Part shown: positions 14,563-22,801 of the stretch, piece by piece
Numbering within the stretch: the first letter of the stretch is position 1
Layout: the number at the start of each line of letters is the position of its first letter
Assembly (NCBI GenBank): GCA_023434015.1
Contig: JAEYTM010000208.1
Span: 1-25,480, forward strand
Source: Pseudomonadota bacterium
Lineage (GTDB): Bacteria; Pseudomonadota; Alphaproteobacteria; Caulobacterales; Caulobacteraceae
Length of the DNA stretch: 25,480 bases
Direction: 5' to 3'
Position numbers and translations under genes: made by a program
The notes under the pieces: model-generated
What the model was told of the DNA's origin: nothing
The model's input: only the letters and a program-made list of their open reading frames with translations
Databases searched by the model: none

Positions 14563-15947
14563 CGCCCAGCCGCAACCGCCTGATCATCGCCCTGCTGGTC
14601 ACCGCACTGGGCGCGAGCGGCTGCTCGACGGTCAGCCGCCTCAACCCGTTCCAGGGCAAGGACGATCCCCAGGAGATCGCCAGTGAGGGCGAGCGCATCT
14701 CCATCGTCCCGGCCGACCAGCTGCTGGAGCCGGCCGAGGCGCTGAAGGGCGTGGACTTCTCCCTGCCGGAAGCCGTGGCGGTCGCCGAATGGCCGCTGCC
14801 GGGCGGCACGGCGGAACAGTCGATGGGCCACGTGGACGCGGCCCCCAATCTTTCGATCGCCTGGCGCCGCAGCATCGGTCGCGGGTCCAAGGGCGGCGCC
14901 CATGTGACCGCCCCGCCGGTGGCTGCGGCCGGCCGCGTCTACACCATGGACGGCGAATCCACCGTCGCGGCGCATGACATGCGGACCGGGGCGCAGATCT
15001 GGCGCACCAACATCCGGCCGAACGACGGCCGCCGCGACCGCGAGGCCTTCGGCGGCGGCGTGGCCTTCGCCGACGGCAAGCTCTATGTCTCGTCCGGCTT
15101 CCGCCTGGTCACCCAGCTCGACGCCGCCACCGGCGCGGTCGGCTGGACCACCCGCACGCCCGAGCCGATCCACGCCGCGCCGACCGTCTCCGGCGGCCGG
15201 GTGATGGTCGTGGCGATCGACAACACCCTGCTCAGCTTCGATGCGGCTACCGGCGCGCCGGGCTGGACCTATCAGGCCCTGACCGAGTCCGCGCGCATCC
15301 TGGCGGCGTCCAGCCCCGCGGTGCAGGGCGATACCGTCGTGGCGGCCTTCGGCTCGGGCGAGCTGGTGGCGCTGCGCGCCGCCAACGGCAACGACCTGTG
15401 GAACGAGGCGCTTTCGCGCGCCAGCCGCACCAGCGCCCTGTCGGAGATCCGCGACATTCCCGGCCGCCCGGTGATCTACCAGGGCGACGTCTTCGCGGTC
15501 AGCCACTCGGGCGTCTTCGCGGCCACCGACCTGCGCACCGGCCAGGCGCGCTGGAGCCTGCCGGTCGTGGGCGTCACCACGCCGTGGCCCGCGGGCGACG
15601 TCGCTTATGTGGTGTCGCGGGCCGGGGAAGTGATCTGCGTCTCCCGCGAGAGCGGCCAGATCTACTGGATCCGGGACCTCAACGAGGGCTTCGTCAGCAA
15701 GAAGCGCGGCGGAGTCCTGGGGATCGGCGGCAAGCTGCCGACCCGGCCCCTGTGGTCCAGCCCGCTGCTGGCCAACGACCGGCTGATCATCGGCGGCGCC
15801 GATGGTGAGGTGGTGTCGATCAACGCCAAGACCGGCGTGGTCGAGAAGCGCCTCCGCGTCGGCGGGCCGGTGCTGATCGGGCCCATCGCCGCGGGCGGAA
15901 CGATTTTCGTGGTTACCGATGAGGCCCAGCTCATCGCGTTGCGCTAG
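14559..15947 (+). CDS. bamB: BamB-like lipoprotein, beta-barrel assembly machinery
   Basis: Outer-membrane lipoprotein of the BAM complex that helps BamA insert beta-barrel proteins, such as the TonB receptor also in this window. The 462-residue protein has a lipoprotein signal (LLVTALGASGC, lipidated Cys at 22) and then an eight-bladed propeller of PQQ-like repeats: VYTMDGESTVAAHDMRTGAQ, LYVSSGFRLVTQLDAATGAV, VMVVAIDNTLLSFDAATGAP, VVAAFGSGELVALRAANGND, VFAATDLRTGQARWSL, ICVSRESGQIYW and a terminal FVVTDEAQLIALR. The ATG at 14559 overlaps the upstream stop (ATGA). It sits 21 bp before der, the conserved order. PQQ-like repeats here are structural; no PQQ or calcium site is implied despite the nearby pqq operon. 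Confidence 0.92.
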   Translation: MTPSRNRLIIALLVTALGASGCSTVSRLNPFQGKDDPQEIASEGERISIVPADQLLEPAEALKGVDFSLPEAVAVAEWPLPGGTAEQSMGHVDAAPNLSIAWRRSIGRGSKGGAHVTAPPVAAAGRVYTMDGESTVAAHDMRTGAQIWRTNIRPNDGRRDREAFGGGVAFADGKLYVSSGFRLVTQLDAATGAVGWTTRTPEPIHAAPTVSGGRVMVVAIDNTLLSFDAATGAPGWTYQALTESARILAASSPAVQGDTVVAAFGSGELVALRAANGNDLWNEALSRASRTSALSEIRDIPGRPVIYQGDVFAVSHSGVFAATDLRTGQARWSLPVVGVTTPWPAGDVAYVVSRAGEVICVSRESGQIYWIRDLNEGFVSKKRGGVLGIGGKLPTRPLWSSPLLANDRLIIGGADGEVVSINAKTGVVEKRLRVGGPVLIGPIAAGGTIFVVTDEAQLIALR

Positions 15948-15968
15948 CCGCCGCGCTAAGCTGACGCC

Positions 15969-17558
15969 ATGTTGAAACTCGCGATCGTCGGGCGACCGAA
16001 CGTCGGCAAATCCACCCTGTTCAACCGGCTGGCGGGCCGAAAGCTCGCCATTGTCGACGACCGTCCGGGCGTGACCCGCGACCGGCGCTTCGGCACCGGC
16101 CGGATCGGCGACATCGACCTGGAGATCATCGACACCGCCGGCTTCGAGGACGTCACCGACGAGAGCCTCGAGGCGCGGATGCGCGCCCAGACCGTCCTGG
16201 CCATCGAGGAGGCCGACGTCTCGCTGTTCGTCATCGACGCGCGCGAGGGCGTGACGCCGATGGACGAGGTGTTCGCCGAAATCCTCCGCCGGCACGACAA
16301 GCCGGTGATCCTGGCCGCCAACAAGGCCGAGGGGCGCGCCGGCGAGGCCGGCACGCTGGAGGCGTTCGGCCTGGGCCTCGGCGAGCCGGTCCCGATCTCG
16401 GCCGAGCACGGCGAGGGCATCGCCGACCTCTACGCCGCGATCCTGGCGGTGACGCCGGACGAGGACGACTTCGAGGACGAGGCCGAGGACCGCGACAAGC
16501 CGGTGCACATCGCCATCGTCGGCCGGCCCAACGCCGGCAAGTCGACCCTGGTCAACAAGCTGATCGGCGAGGACCGCCTGCTCACCGGGCCGGAGGCGGG
16601 CATCACCCGCGACGCCATCTCCGTCGACTGGACGTGGGAGGATCGCACGGTCCGCCTCGTCGACACCGCCGGCCTGCGCCGCAAGGCGAAGGTGCAGGAG
16701 CACCTGGAAAAACTGTCCACCAGCGACAGCATCCGGGCGATCACCTTCGCCGAGGTGGTGATCCTGGTGATGGACGCCACCCATCCCTTCGAGACCCAGG
16801 ACCTGCAGATCGCCGACCTGGTGGAACGGGAGGGACGGGGGCTGGTCTTCGTCCTGGCCAAGTGGGACCTGGTGGAGGATCCGCAGGCCCGCCTCGCCGA
16901 GTTCATCGAGGAGGCGCAGCGCCAGCTGCCGCAGGTCAAGGGCGCGCCGATCATCGCGCTGTCGGCCGAGACGGGGCAGGGGCTGGAGCGGCTGATGCCG
17001 GCCGTGTTCAAGGTCCACGCCGACTGGTCGACCAAGGTGAAGACCCGCGACCTCAACGACTGGCTGCAGATGGCCATCCAGCGCCACCCGCCGCCGGCGG
17101 TGGGCGGACGGCGGATCAAGCCAAAGTACATGGCCCAGACCAAGGCCCGGCCGCCGACCTTCGTGCTGTTCGCCAGCCGGGCGGACCAGCTGCCTGAAAG
17201 CTACCGCCGCTACCTGATCAACTCGCTGCGCGAGAGTTTCGACCTGCCGGGCGTGCCGCTGCGCGTGACGCTGAAGTCGAACAAGAATCCCTACGCCGAA
17301 GGCGAGGAGAAGAGCGGCGCCGCGCCGGCGAAGCCGATCGCCCGCAGGACGACGGGCCTGGCGGCCAAGACGCGCATCGCGGCCGCAGCCGCGGCCGCAG
17401 CCGGCGCGGAAGGCAAGCCCAAGCCCAAGCCCAAGCGCCCGGCCAAGTCGAAACCGAAGGTTGGCACGCCGCGCGGCCGGACCCAGAAACTGGCCCGGCC
17501 CGGGGTCAAGCCGAAGCGAGCTTCCCGGCCGACTTCCAGTCGGCGAACACCACGTTAG
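15969..17558 (+). CDS. der: Der (EngA), double GTPase of 50S ribosome assembly
   Basis: Essential GTPase for large-subunit assembly, 529 residues. The first G domain has GRPNVGKS at residues 8-15, [10 protein letters not shown] and NKAE at 118-121; the second has GRPNAGKS at 185-192, DTAGL and AKWD at 297-300; the KH-like domain ends near residue 441. The fourth G motif of the second domain reads AKWD rather than the usual NKWD, so the guanine-contacting Asn is replaced by Ala. A tail of about 85 residues follows, very rich in Lys, Arg, Pro and Ala ([18 protein letters not shown]), longer than E. coli Der (490 residues). The last 53 bp overlap the 3' end of the convergent dehydrogenase gene. 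The start at 15969 gives the canonical LAIVGRPN opening. Confidence 0.95.
   Translation: MLKLAIVGRPNVGKSTLFNRLAGRKLAIVDDRPGVTRDRRFGTGRIGDIDLEIIDTAGFEDVTDESLEARMRAQTVLAIEEADVSLFVIDAREGVTPMDEVFAEILRRHDKPVILAANKAEGRAGEAGTLEAFGLGLGEPVPISAEHGEGIADLYAAILAVTPDEDDFEDEAEDRDKPVHIAIVGRPNAGKSTLVNKLIGEDRLLTGPEAGITRDAISVDWTWEDRTVRLVDTAGLRRKAKVQEHLEKLSTSDSIRAITFAEVVILVMDATHPFETQDLQIADLVEREGRGLVFVLAKWDLVEDPQARLAEFIEEAQRQLPQVKGAPIIALSAETGQGLERLMPAVFKVHADWSTKVKTRDLNDWLQMAIQRHPPPAVGGRRIKPKYMAQTKARPPTFVLFASRADQLPESYRRYLINSLRESFDLPGVPLRVTLKSNKNPYAEGEEKSGAAPAKPIARRTTGLAAKTRIAAAAAAAAGAEGKPKPKPKRPAKSKPKVGTPRGRTQKLARPGVKPKRASRPTSSRRTPR
17379..17402 (+). repeat. tandem 12-bp repeat in the der tail
   Basis: GCGGCCGCAGCC occurs twice in tandem (17379-17390, 17391-17402), encoding part of the polyalanine run; each copy contains an 8-bp GCGGCCGC palindrome. 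Just downstream (about 17415-17434) AAGCCC occurs three times in tandem and encodes the KPKPKP stretch. Both repeats are in frame, so slippage would change tail length without breaking the gene. Confidence 0.8.
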
Positions 17559-18255
17559 CGGTGGGCAGGCCGAGGTCGGCCTGCGCCAGCTCCACGACAA
17601 GCGGACCGATCTCCGAAGGATCGGTGAGGGTGGTCGGGTCCTCGCCCGGCATGGCCTCGGCGCGCATGCGCGTGCGCATCACGCCGGGGTCCAGCAGGAC
17701 GGCGCGGACGCTGGTCTGCTCGAGCTCGTCGGCCCAGGTGCGGACGAGGTGCTCCATCGCGGCCTTGCTCGCGCCGTAGGGACCCCAGAAGGCTTTCGGA
17801 CGCGCCACCCGGCCCGTCGTCAGGAAGATCGCCCGGCCGGCGGGCGCGGCGCGCAGCAACGGCTCAGTCGAACGTATGAGGCGGTAGGTCGCGGTGGCGT
17901 TCACCGCCATGACCCGGTCCCAGTGCTTCGGTTCGATGTGCGAGACCGGGGTCAGCGACCCCAGGGCGGCGGCGGCGTGGACCAGGACGTCGAGCCGGCC
18001 GAACCGTTCGTGGATGGCGAATCCCAGGCGGTCGAGCCCGTCGCCGTCGGCGATGTCCAGCGGCACCAGCGTCGCCGACTTGCCGGTCGCGGTGCGGATG
18101 GCGTCGTCGAGGTCCTCCAGAGTGCCCTGGGTGCGGGCGACGGCGACGACGTGGGCGCCAGCCTCGGCGAGGGCCAGGGCGGGGGCGCGGCCGATGCCGC
18201 GGCCGGCGCCGGTGACCAGGGCGATGCGATCAGCGAGGGGAAGGGAGTCGGACAT
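17506..18255 (-). CDS. short-chain dehydrogenase/reductase
   Basis: NAD(P)-dependent oxidoreductase of the classical SDR family, 249 residues. The cofactor loop is TGAGRGIG (residues 15-22) and the catalytic YGASK has Y160 and K164; N119 sits in VNATA. The usual catalytic Ser, 13 residues before the Tyr, is Thr (T147 in LTTGR), and the usual NAG motif reads HAAA, so the enzyme is a little off-consensus but probably active. The substrate is unknown. The ATG at 18255 gives a family-like N-terminus; an in-frame ATG sixteen codons upstream would run into the preceding gene. It follows the transporter gene by 10 bp and is the last of a seven-gene run. Its 3' end overlaps der by 53 bp on the opposite strand. 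Confidence 0.88.
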   Translation of the reverse strand: MSDSLPLADRIALVTGAGRGIGRAPALALAEAGAHVVAVARTQGTLEDLDDAIRTATGKSATLVPLDIADGDGLDRLGFAIHERFGRLDVLVHAAAALGSLTPVSHIEPKHWDRVMAVNATATYRLIRSTEPLLRAAPAGRAIFLTTGRVARPKAFWGPYGASKAAMEHLVRTWADELEQTSVRAVLLDPGVMRTRMRAEAMPGEDPTTLTDPSEIGPLVVELAQADLGLPTANVVFADWKSAGKLASA

Positions 18256-18265
18256 GCGCCGCTCT

Positions 18266-19261
18266 CTAACCGACCTCGCCTGCGGTGTCGCGCCGCTTTG
18301 CATAGGCCTCGGCCATCACCGCGCAGACCATCAGCTGGATCTGGTGGAAGATCATCAGCGGCAGCAGCATCAGGCCGGCGCCCGCCGTCGCGAACAGGAC
18401 CCCGGCCATGGGCGCGCCGGTCGCCAGGCTCTTCTTCGACCCGCAGAAGACGATGGCCACCTCGTCGGCGCGAGCGAATCCGAGGACCCGCGAGGCCGCC
18501 AGGGTAGCGGCCAGGACCACGGCTAGCAGAATGCAACACAGGATGGTCAGGCGCAGGAGATCGAGGGCGCTGACGCGGTCCCAGACGCCTTCGACCACCG
18601 CGCCAGAGAAGGCAGTGTAGACGACCAGCAGGATGGCTCCGCGGTCGAGGTAGGACAGGACCTTGCCCTGGGCGGTGACCCAGCCGCCGATCCAACGGCG
18701 CAACACCTGACCGGCGACGAAGGGCGCCAGCAACTGCAGGGCGATGGCCTCCACCGATTTCAGGGACATCGTCCCCTGTTCCTGGAGCAGCAGGGCGACC
18801 AGCAGGGGCGTCAGGGCGATCCCGAGGATGTTGGAGCCCGAGGCGGCGGCGACCGCAGCCCCGACGTTGCCGCGGCCGATGGCGGTGAAGGCCACCGACG
18901 ACTGGATGGTGGACGGCAGGCAGCCCAGGAAGATGATCCCGCTGGCCATCGAGGCCGGGGTGATCCAGGACGGAAGGGCGGCTAGCCCGAGGCAGAGAAC
19001 CGGGAACAGGACGTAGGTGGCGCCCAGCACCAGCAGGTGCAGCCGCCAGTGGGTCAGCCCGCGGACCACCGCCTCACGGGGAAGTCGTGCGCCGTGCAGG
19101 AAGAAGACCAGGCCGATGGCGACCTTGGTCACCGTGTCGAGGCCGGTGGCCGCGGCCCCGGTCGCCGGGGCGAGCGACGCCACCGCGACCATCGCCATCA
19201 GCAGGATGAGGTACCAGTCGGGGCGAAGACGAGCGATCCGTGCTTTCAGTGGTCCCGTCAC
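18266..19261 (-). CDS. bile acid:sodium symporter-family transporter (SBF-like, YfeH type)
   Basis: Inner-membrane protein of 331 residues with about ten hydrophobic helices, belonging to the BASS/SBF-like group (YfeH-type). Family features include LVFFLHGARLPREAV, the cross-over region FLGCLPSTIQSSVAFTAIGRGN, SGSNILGIALTPLLVALL and VAIVFCGSKKSLATGAPMA. Members move organic anions with sodium or protons; the substrate here is unknown. The start is taken as the GTG at 19261, sharing GTGA with the purF stop; a longer frame upstream lies inside purF and is arginine-rich shadow sequence. It is translationally linked to purF and followed 10 bp later by the dehydrogenase. Confidence 0.87.
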   Translation of the reverse strand: MTGPLKARIARLRPDWYLILLMAMVAVASLAPATGAAATGLDTVTKVAIGLVFFLHGARLPREAVVRGLTHWRLHLLVLGATYVLFPVLCLGLAALPSWITPASMASGIIFLGCLPSTIQSSVAFTAIGRGNVGAAVAAASGSNILGIALTPLLVALLLQEQGTMSLKSVEAIALQLLAPFVAGQVLRRWIGGWVTAQGKVLSYLDRGAILLVVYTAFSGAVVEGVWDRVSALDLLRLTILCCILLAVVLAATLAASRVLGFARADEVAIVFCGSKKSLATGAPMAGVLFATAGAGLMLLPLMIFHQIQLMVCAVMAEAYAKRRDTAGEVG

Positions 19262-20751
19262 GCGTCGACGAGGAAGGAAAGCTGACGTTCGGCCGCGTCG
19301 TTGCGGCCCTGGGCGATCTCCCTGTCGAGCAGCCGCGTGGGATAGTCGCCCGTGAAGTAGTGGTCGGTGAACTGCGGGTCGGCCGGGTTGCGCGGTTCGG
19401 CGTCCATCGCCCAGTAGAGCCCATCGACCGAGAGGTAGCCCATGGAATCCACGTTGAGGATCTTGGCGATCTCCTCGACCGAATGGTTGGCGGCGAGCAG
19501 TTTCTCGCGGTTCGGCATGTCGATGCCGTAGTAGTCGGGCCACTGGATCGGCGGCGAGGCCGAGCGCAGGTGCACTTCGGCGGCGCCCGCCTCGCGAACC
19601 ATGCGCACCACCCGGACGGAGTTGGTCCCGCGCACGATGGAATCGTCGATCAGCATCACCTTCTTCCCGGCCAGAACCGCGCGGTTCGGCGAAAGCTTCA
19701 TGCGCACGCCCATTTCGCGCGCGCCCTGGGTCGGCTGGATGAAGGTGCGGCCCACGTAGTGATTGCGGATGATGCCCATCTCGAACGGCACGCCCGCTTC
19801 CTGGGCGAAACCGAGGGCGGCGGGAACGCCGCTGTCGGGAACCGGCACCACCACATCGACGTCCGCCGGCGCCTCCTGGGCCAGACGGCGGCCCATCCGC
19901 TTGCGCACCTCGTAGACGTTGCGGCCGTTCACCACGGAATCCGGCCGGGCGAAGTAGACGTACTCGAAGATGCAGGGCCGGGCGGCGCGGGCCGGGAAGG
20001 GACGCAGGCTCTGGATGCCGTCATGATCGATCACGACCATCTCGCCGTGCTCGATGTCGCGCACGAAGCGCGCGCCGACCATGTCGAGGGCGCAGGTCTC
20101 CGAAGCCAGCACCGCCTTGCCGTCGAGATCGCCCAGGACCAGCGGCCGGATGCCCAGCGGATCGCGGACGCCGATCAGTTTCTTGTTGGTCAGGGCGACC
20201 AGGGCGTAGCCACCCTCGATCCGGGCGATGGCGTCGACGAAGCGGTCGACGATGCGTTCCTTCCGCGAGCGCGCCACCAGATGGAGGATCACTTCGGAGT
20301 CGGAGGTCGACTGGAAGATCGCGCCCTCGGCGACCAGCTGCTCGCGCAGGGTGAGGAAATTGGTGAGGTTGCCGTTGTGCGCCAGGGCGACGCCGCCGCT
20401 CTCGAGATCTGCGAACATCGGCTGGACGTTGCGGATGAAGGAGCCGCCGGCGGTCGAGTAGCGCGTGTGGCCTATGGCGTGGCCGCCGGGCAGGCGCTCG
20501 GCCAGTCCGCCGCCGCCGAAGGCGTCGCCCACATGGCCCATGTGCCGCTCGGTATGGAAGCGCTGGCCGTCGAAGGAGGCGATGCCGCAGGCTTCCTGGC
20601 CGCGGTGCTGCAGGGCGTGCAGACCGAGCGCGGTGATCGCCGCGGCCTCGTTGACGTCATAGACGCCGAACACGCCGCACTCGAGGCGCGGTGTGTCGTC
20701 CTCGGGGTCCCGAACGGGAGGAGTCGACCCTCGACCGTAAGCCTGGATCAT
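19258..20751 (-). CDS. purF: amidophosphoribosyltransferase
   Basis: First committed step of purine synthesis: converts PRPP and glutamine to phosphoribosylamine. The 497-residue enzyme has a glutaminase domain starting at the catalytic C25 in ECGVFGVYD, then HALQHRGQEACGI and HNGNLTNF, and a phosphoribosyltransferase domain with the PRPP loop VMLIDDSIVRGTNS near residue 370. C25 must be freed by removal of a 24-residue propeptide. Of the four cluster cysteines of the Bacillus enzyme, only the one before FEYVYFARPDS is present; the others read WPDYYGID and TDHYFTGDYPT, so no 4Fe-4S cluster is expected. ATG at 20751 overlaps the cvpA stop (ATGA). Linkage to cvpA is a widely conserved arrangement. 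Confidence 0.96.
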   Translation of the reverse strand: MIQAYGRGSTPPVRDPEDDTPRLECGVFGVYDVNEAAAITALGLHALQHRGQEACGIASFDGQRFHTERHMGHVGDAFGGGGLAERLPGGHAIGHTRYSTAGGSFIRNVQPMFADLESGGVALAHNGNLTNFLTLREQLVAEGAIFQSTSDSEVILHLVARSRKERIVDRFVDAIARIEGGYALVALTNKKLIGVRDPLGIRPLVLGDLDGKAVLASETCALDMVGARFVRDIEHGEMVVIDHDGIQSLRPFPARAARPCIFEYVYFARPDSVVNGRNVYEVRKRMGRRLAQEAPADVDVVVPVPDSGVPAALGFAQEAGVPFEMGIIRNHYVGRTFIQPTQGAREMGVRMKLSPNRAVLAGKKVMLIDDSIVRGTNSVRVVRMVREAGAAEVHLRSASPPIQWPDYYGIDMPNREKLLAANHSVEEIAKILNVDSMGYLSVDGLYWAMDAEPRNPADPQFTDHYFTGDYPTRLLDREIAQGRNDAAERQLSFLVDA

Positions 20752-21356
20752 CGGGATTTCTCCACCAGTTCGTCCAAATCGCCGCGTTGCCGCGCCTCGT
20801 AGCCGTCCGTCGCGGTTCTGTCACGCGAACCGTCCTGAACGGCCCTGTCGAACGCCGGCCGCAGACGCTCGGCGATGTCCAATCCCTGAGGCGCAAGGCT
20901 GGTCAGGAAGCGACCCATGTTCTGCGCCAGCGGCCAGGTCGTGGAGCCGACGATCCAGCGCGGCTGGAGATCCTGCGGTGTGGCGGCGTTGAACATCAGG
21001 TTGAGGGCGCCCAGAACGACGAGCCCCCGGGCCAGGCCGATGAGAAGTCCAACGGTCCGGTCCAGGGCGCCCAGAACATTGGCTTCCTGGATGCGCCGGG
21101 CAATCCCTGCGCCGATCAGTCGCAAGGCGATGTAGAGGACGGTGAAGACGACGATCAGGCCGGTGACCGTTCCCAGCCAGTCGGGCTGCACGATCGAGCG
21201 GGCGAGGGGCGCGAACAGCGGGAGGCCGAATATCGCGGCGGCGGCGGCCAGAACCAGGGCCGCAAGCGCGGCGATCTCCCGCGCCGCGCCACGGGCGAAA
21301 CCGACGGCGGCGGAGATCGCCAGCAGGCCCAGGACAATGAAATCGAACTGCGTCAA
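20748..21356 (-). CDS. cvpA: CvpA family membrane protein
   Basis: Inner-membrane protein of 202 residues. In E. coli CvpA is needed for colicin V production and is linked to purF and to envelope stress tolerance; its exact activity is unknown. Four hydrophobic segments are visible: FIVLGLLAISAAVGFARGAA, LAALVLAAAAAIFGLPLF, LGTVTGLIVVFTVLYIALRL and GLLIGLARGLVVLGALNLMF. The charged C-terminus is cytoplasmic-like. The start is a TTG at 21356 (TTG ACG CAG), four bases after the radA stop; no ATG or GTG gives a comparable N-terminus. It overlaps purF by 4 bp. Confidence 0.9.
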   Translation of the reverse strand: MTQFDFIVLGLLAISAAVGFARGAAREIAALAALVLAAAAAIFGLPLFAPLARSIVQPDWLGTVTGLIVVFTVLYIALRLIGAGIARRIQEANVLGALDRTVGLLIGLARGLVVLGALNLMFNAATPQDLQPRWIVGSTTWPLAQNMGRFLTSLAPQGLDIAERLRPAFDRAVQDGSRDRTATDGYEARQRGDLDELVEKSR

Positions 21357-21360
21357 AATC

Positions 21361-22728
21361 CTAATCCCATGCGCCGTCGCCGATGCGGCGGACGGCGTCC
21401 GCCAGCCGGGCGTGGCCGTTGACGGTCATCGGCGCGGCCGTGTCCAGGTCCTCGGGCCCGAGCGCCCGGCGGAAGCCCAGCTTGGCGGCTTCCTTCAGGC
21501 GCGAATCCATTCGGCTCACCGCCCGAACGTCGCCGGATAGGCTGATTTCACCGAACACCACGCAGTCCTGCGGCAGGGCCTGGTCGAGGGCGGAGGAGGC
21601 CAGGGCCGCCGCCGCCGCGAGGTCCGCCGCGGGTTCGCTGATGCGAAGGCCCCCGGCGACGTTCAGATAGACGTCGCGGTCGCCGAAACCAAGGCCGCAA
21701 CGCGCCTCCAATACGGCGAGGACCATGGCCAGGCGACCGGAATCCCAGCCGACCACGGCCCTCCGCGGCGTTCCGTAGGCGGACGGAGCCACCAGCGCCT
21801 GGAACTCCACCAGCACCGGCCGCGAGCCCTCTATGCCGGCGAACACCGCCGCGCCGGCCGCGCGCTCGCCGGAGGTGTTGAGGAACAGGGCCGAAGGGTT
21901 CTTCACCTCGCCGAGGCCGCTGTCGCCCATTTCGAAGACGCCAATCTCGTCGGTGGCGCCGAAGCGGTTCTTGGCGCCGCGCAGGATACGGAACGGATAG
22001 CCGCGCTCGCCCTCGAAGGCGAATACGGCGTCGACCATATGCTCCACCACCCGTGGGCCGGCGATCGTGCCCTCCTTGGTGACATGGCCGACCAGGATCA
22101 CCGCTACGCCCCGTTTCTTGGCGAACCGCACCAGTTCGCCGACCGCGGCGCGGACCTGGGTCACCGACCCGGGGCCAGCCTCGTGGGCGTCGCTCCACAG
22201 GGTCTGGATGGAGTCGATCACCACCAGGTCGAAGGGTTCGCGTTTCAGCCCGTCGAGGATGTCGCGCAGCGACGTCTCGGCGGCGAGTTTGACGGCGGCG
22301 TCGGCCAGGCCCATGCGCTGGGCGCGGGAGCGGATCTGCTCGACGGCCTCCTCTCCGGAGATGTAGGCGCAGGCGACGCCGCGCCGCGCCGCGCTGGCGG
22401 CCACCTGCAGCAACAGCGTCGACTTGCCGACTCCCGGATCCCCGCCCAGCAGGATGGCCGAGCCCGGCACCACGCCGCCGCCGCACACCCGGTCGAATTC
22501 CTCGACCCCGGTCGAGATGCGCGGTGGGGAGGGCGTCTCATCCTCGAGGCCCTCGAAATTCAGCCCTCGCTGTCGACTGGCCTTCGTCGGGGCCAGGGCG
22601 CCTGGCGGCCGGCTCTGGGTTTCCTGCACCAGGGTGTTCCAGGCGCCGCAGGCCGGGCACTGGCCGGCCCATTTGGTCTGGACCGCGCCGCAGGACTGGC
22701 AGGCGAAGACGGCGCCGTCACGGGCCAT
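21361..22728 (-). CDS. radA: RadA (Sms), DNA repair and branch-migration ATPase
   Basis: RecA-like motor that extends and processes recombination intermediates, 455 residues. It carries an N-terminal zinc finger (C10, C13, C24, C27), Walker A GGDPGVGKST at 95-104, Walker B LVVIDSIQT, the diagnostic KNRFG motif at 253-257, and a C-terminal Lon-like domain (VYLNVAGGLRISEPAADLA, CVVFGEISLSGDVR). AGGAG lies six bases before the ATG at 22728. The 73-bp gap to alr holds a 13-bp dyad, a GCTAGACT hexamer-like -10 element without an obvious -35, and GATTC (GANTC) sites at 22739-22743 and 22799-22803, so radA may have its own promoter. Confidence 0.97.
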   Translation of the reverse strand: MARDGAVFACQSCGAVQTKWAGQCPACGAWNTLVQETQSRPPGALAPTKASRQRGLNFEGLEDETPSPPRISTGVEEFDRVCGGGVVPGSAILLGGDPGVGKSTLLLQVAASAARRGVACAYISGEEAVEQIRSRAQRMGLADAAVKLAAETSLRDILDGLKREPFDLVVIDSIQTLWSDAHEAGPGSVTQVRAAVGELVRFAKKRGVAVILVGHVTKEGTIAGPRVVEHMVDAVFAFEGERGYPFRILRGAKNRFGATDEIGVFEMGDSGLGEVKNPSALFLNTSGERAAGAAVFAGIEGSRPVLVEFQALVAPSAYGTPRRAVVGWDSGRLAMVLAVLEARCGLGFGDRDVYLNVAGGLRISEPAADLAAAAALASSALDQALPQDCVVFGEISLSGDVRAVSRMDSRLKEAAKLGFRRALGPEDLDTAAPMTVNGHARLADAVRRIGDGAWD

Positions 22729-22769
22729 GGAAGCTCCTGATTCGGATCAAAATGCAGTCTAGCCGATGC

Positions 22770-22782
22770 GACCCGCCGGGTC
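22770..22782. promoter_or_regulatory. 13-bp dyad in the alr-radA gap
   Basis: GACCCG (22770-22775) and CGGGTC (22777-22782) are perfect arms around a central C. In RNA it could form a five-pair hairpin with a three-base loop. It lies 41 bases upstream of the radA start, suited to an operator or a weak intercistronic hairpin; no regulator can be named. Confidence 0.35.
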
Positions 22783-22801
22783 TGACGCTTGCGTGGCGGA
22801 T

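Noticed and set aside
14559..15947. BamB read as a PQQ-dependent dehydrogenase because of its PQQ-like repeats and the nearby pqq operon
   Set aside because: It has a lipoprotein signal, BAM propeller length and the yfgM-bamB-der context, and no dehydrogenase active-site or cytochrome motifs.
17379..17436. Short tandem repeats as a possible CRISPR or mobile-element trace
   Set aside because: They are in-frame low-complexity codons for Ala and Lys-Pro runs in der; there are no spacers, terminal repeats or transposase genes in the window.
14556..17600. 1014-codon open frame antisense to bamB and der
   Set aside because: Long antisense frames are common at this GC content; its composition is a shadow of Der and BamB, both of which carry intact motifs.
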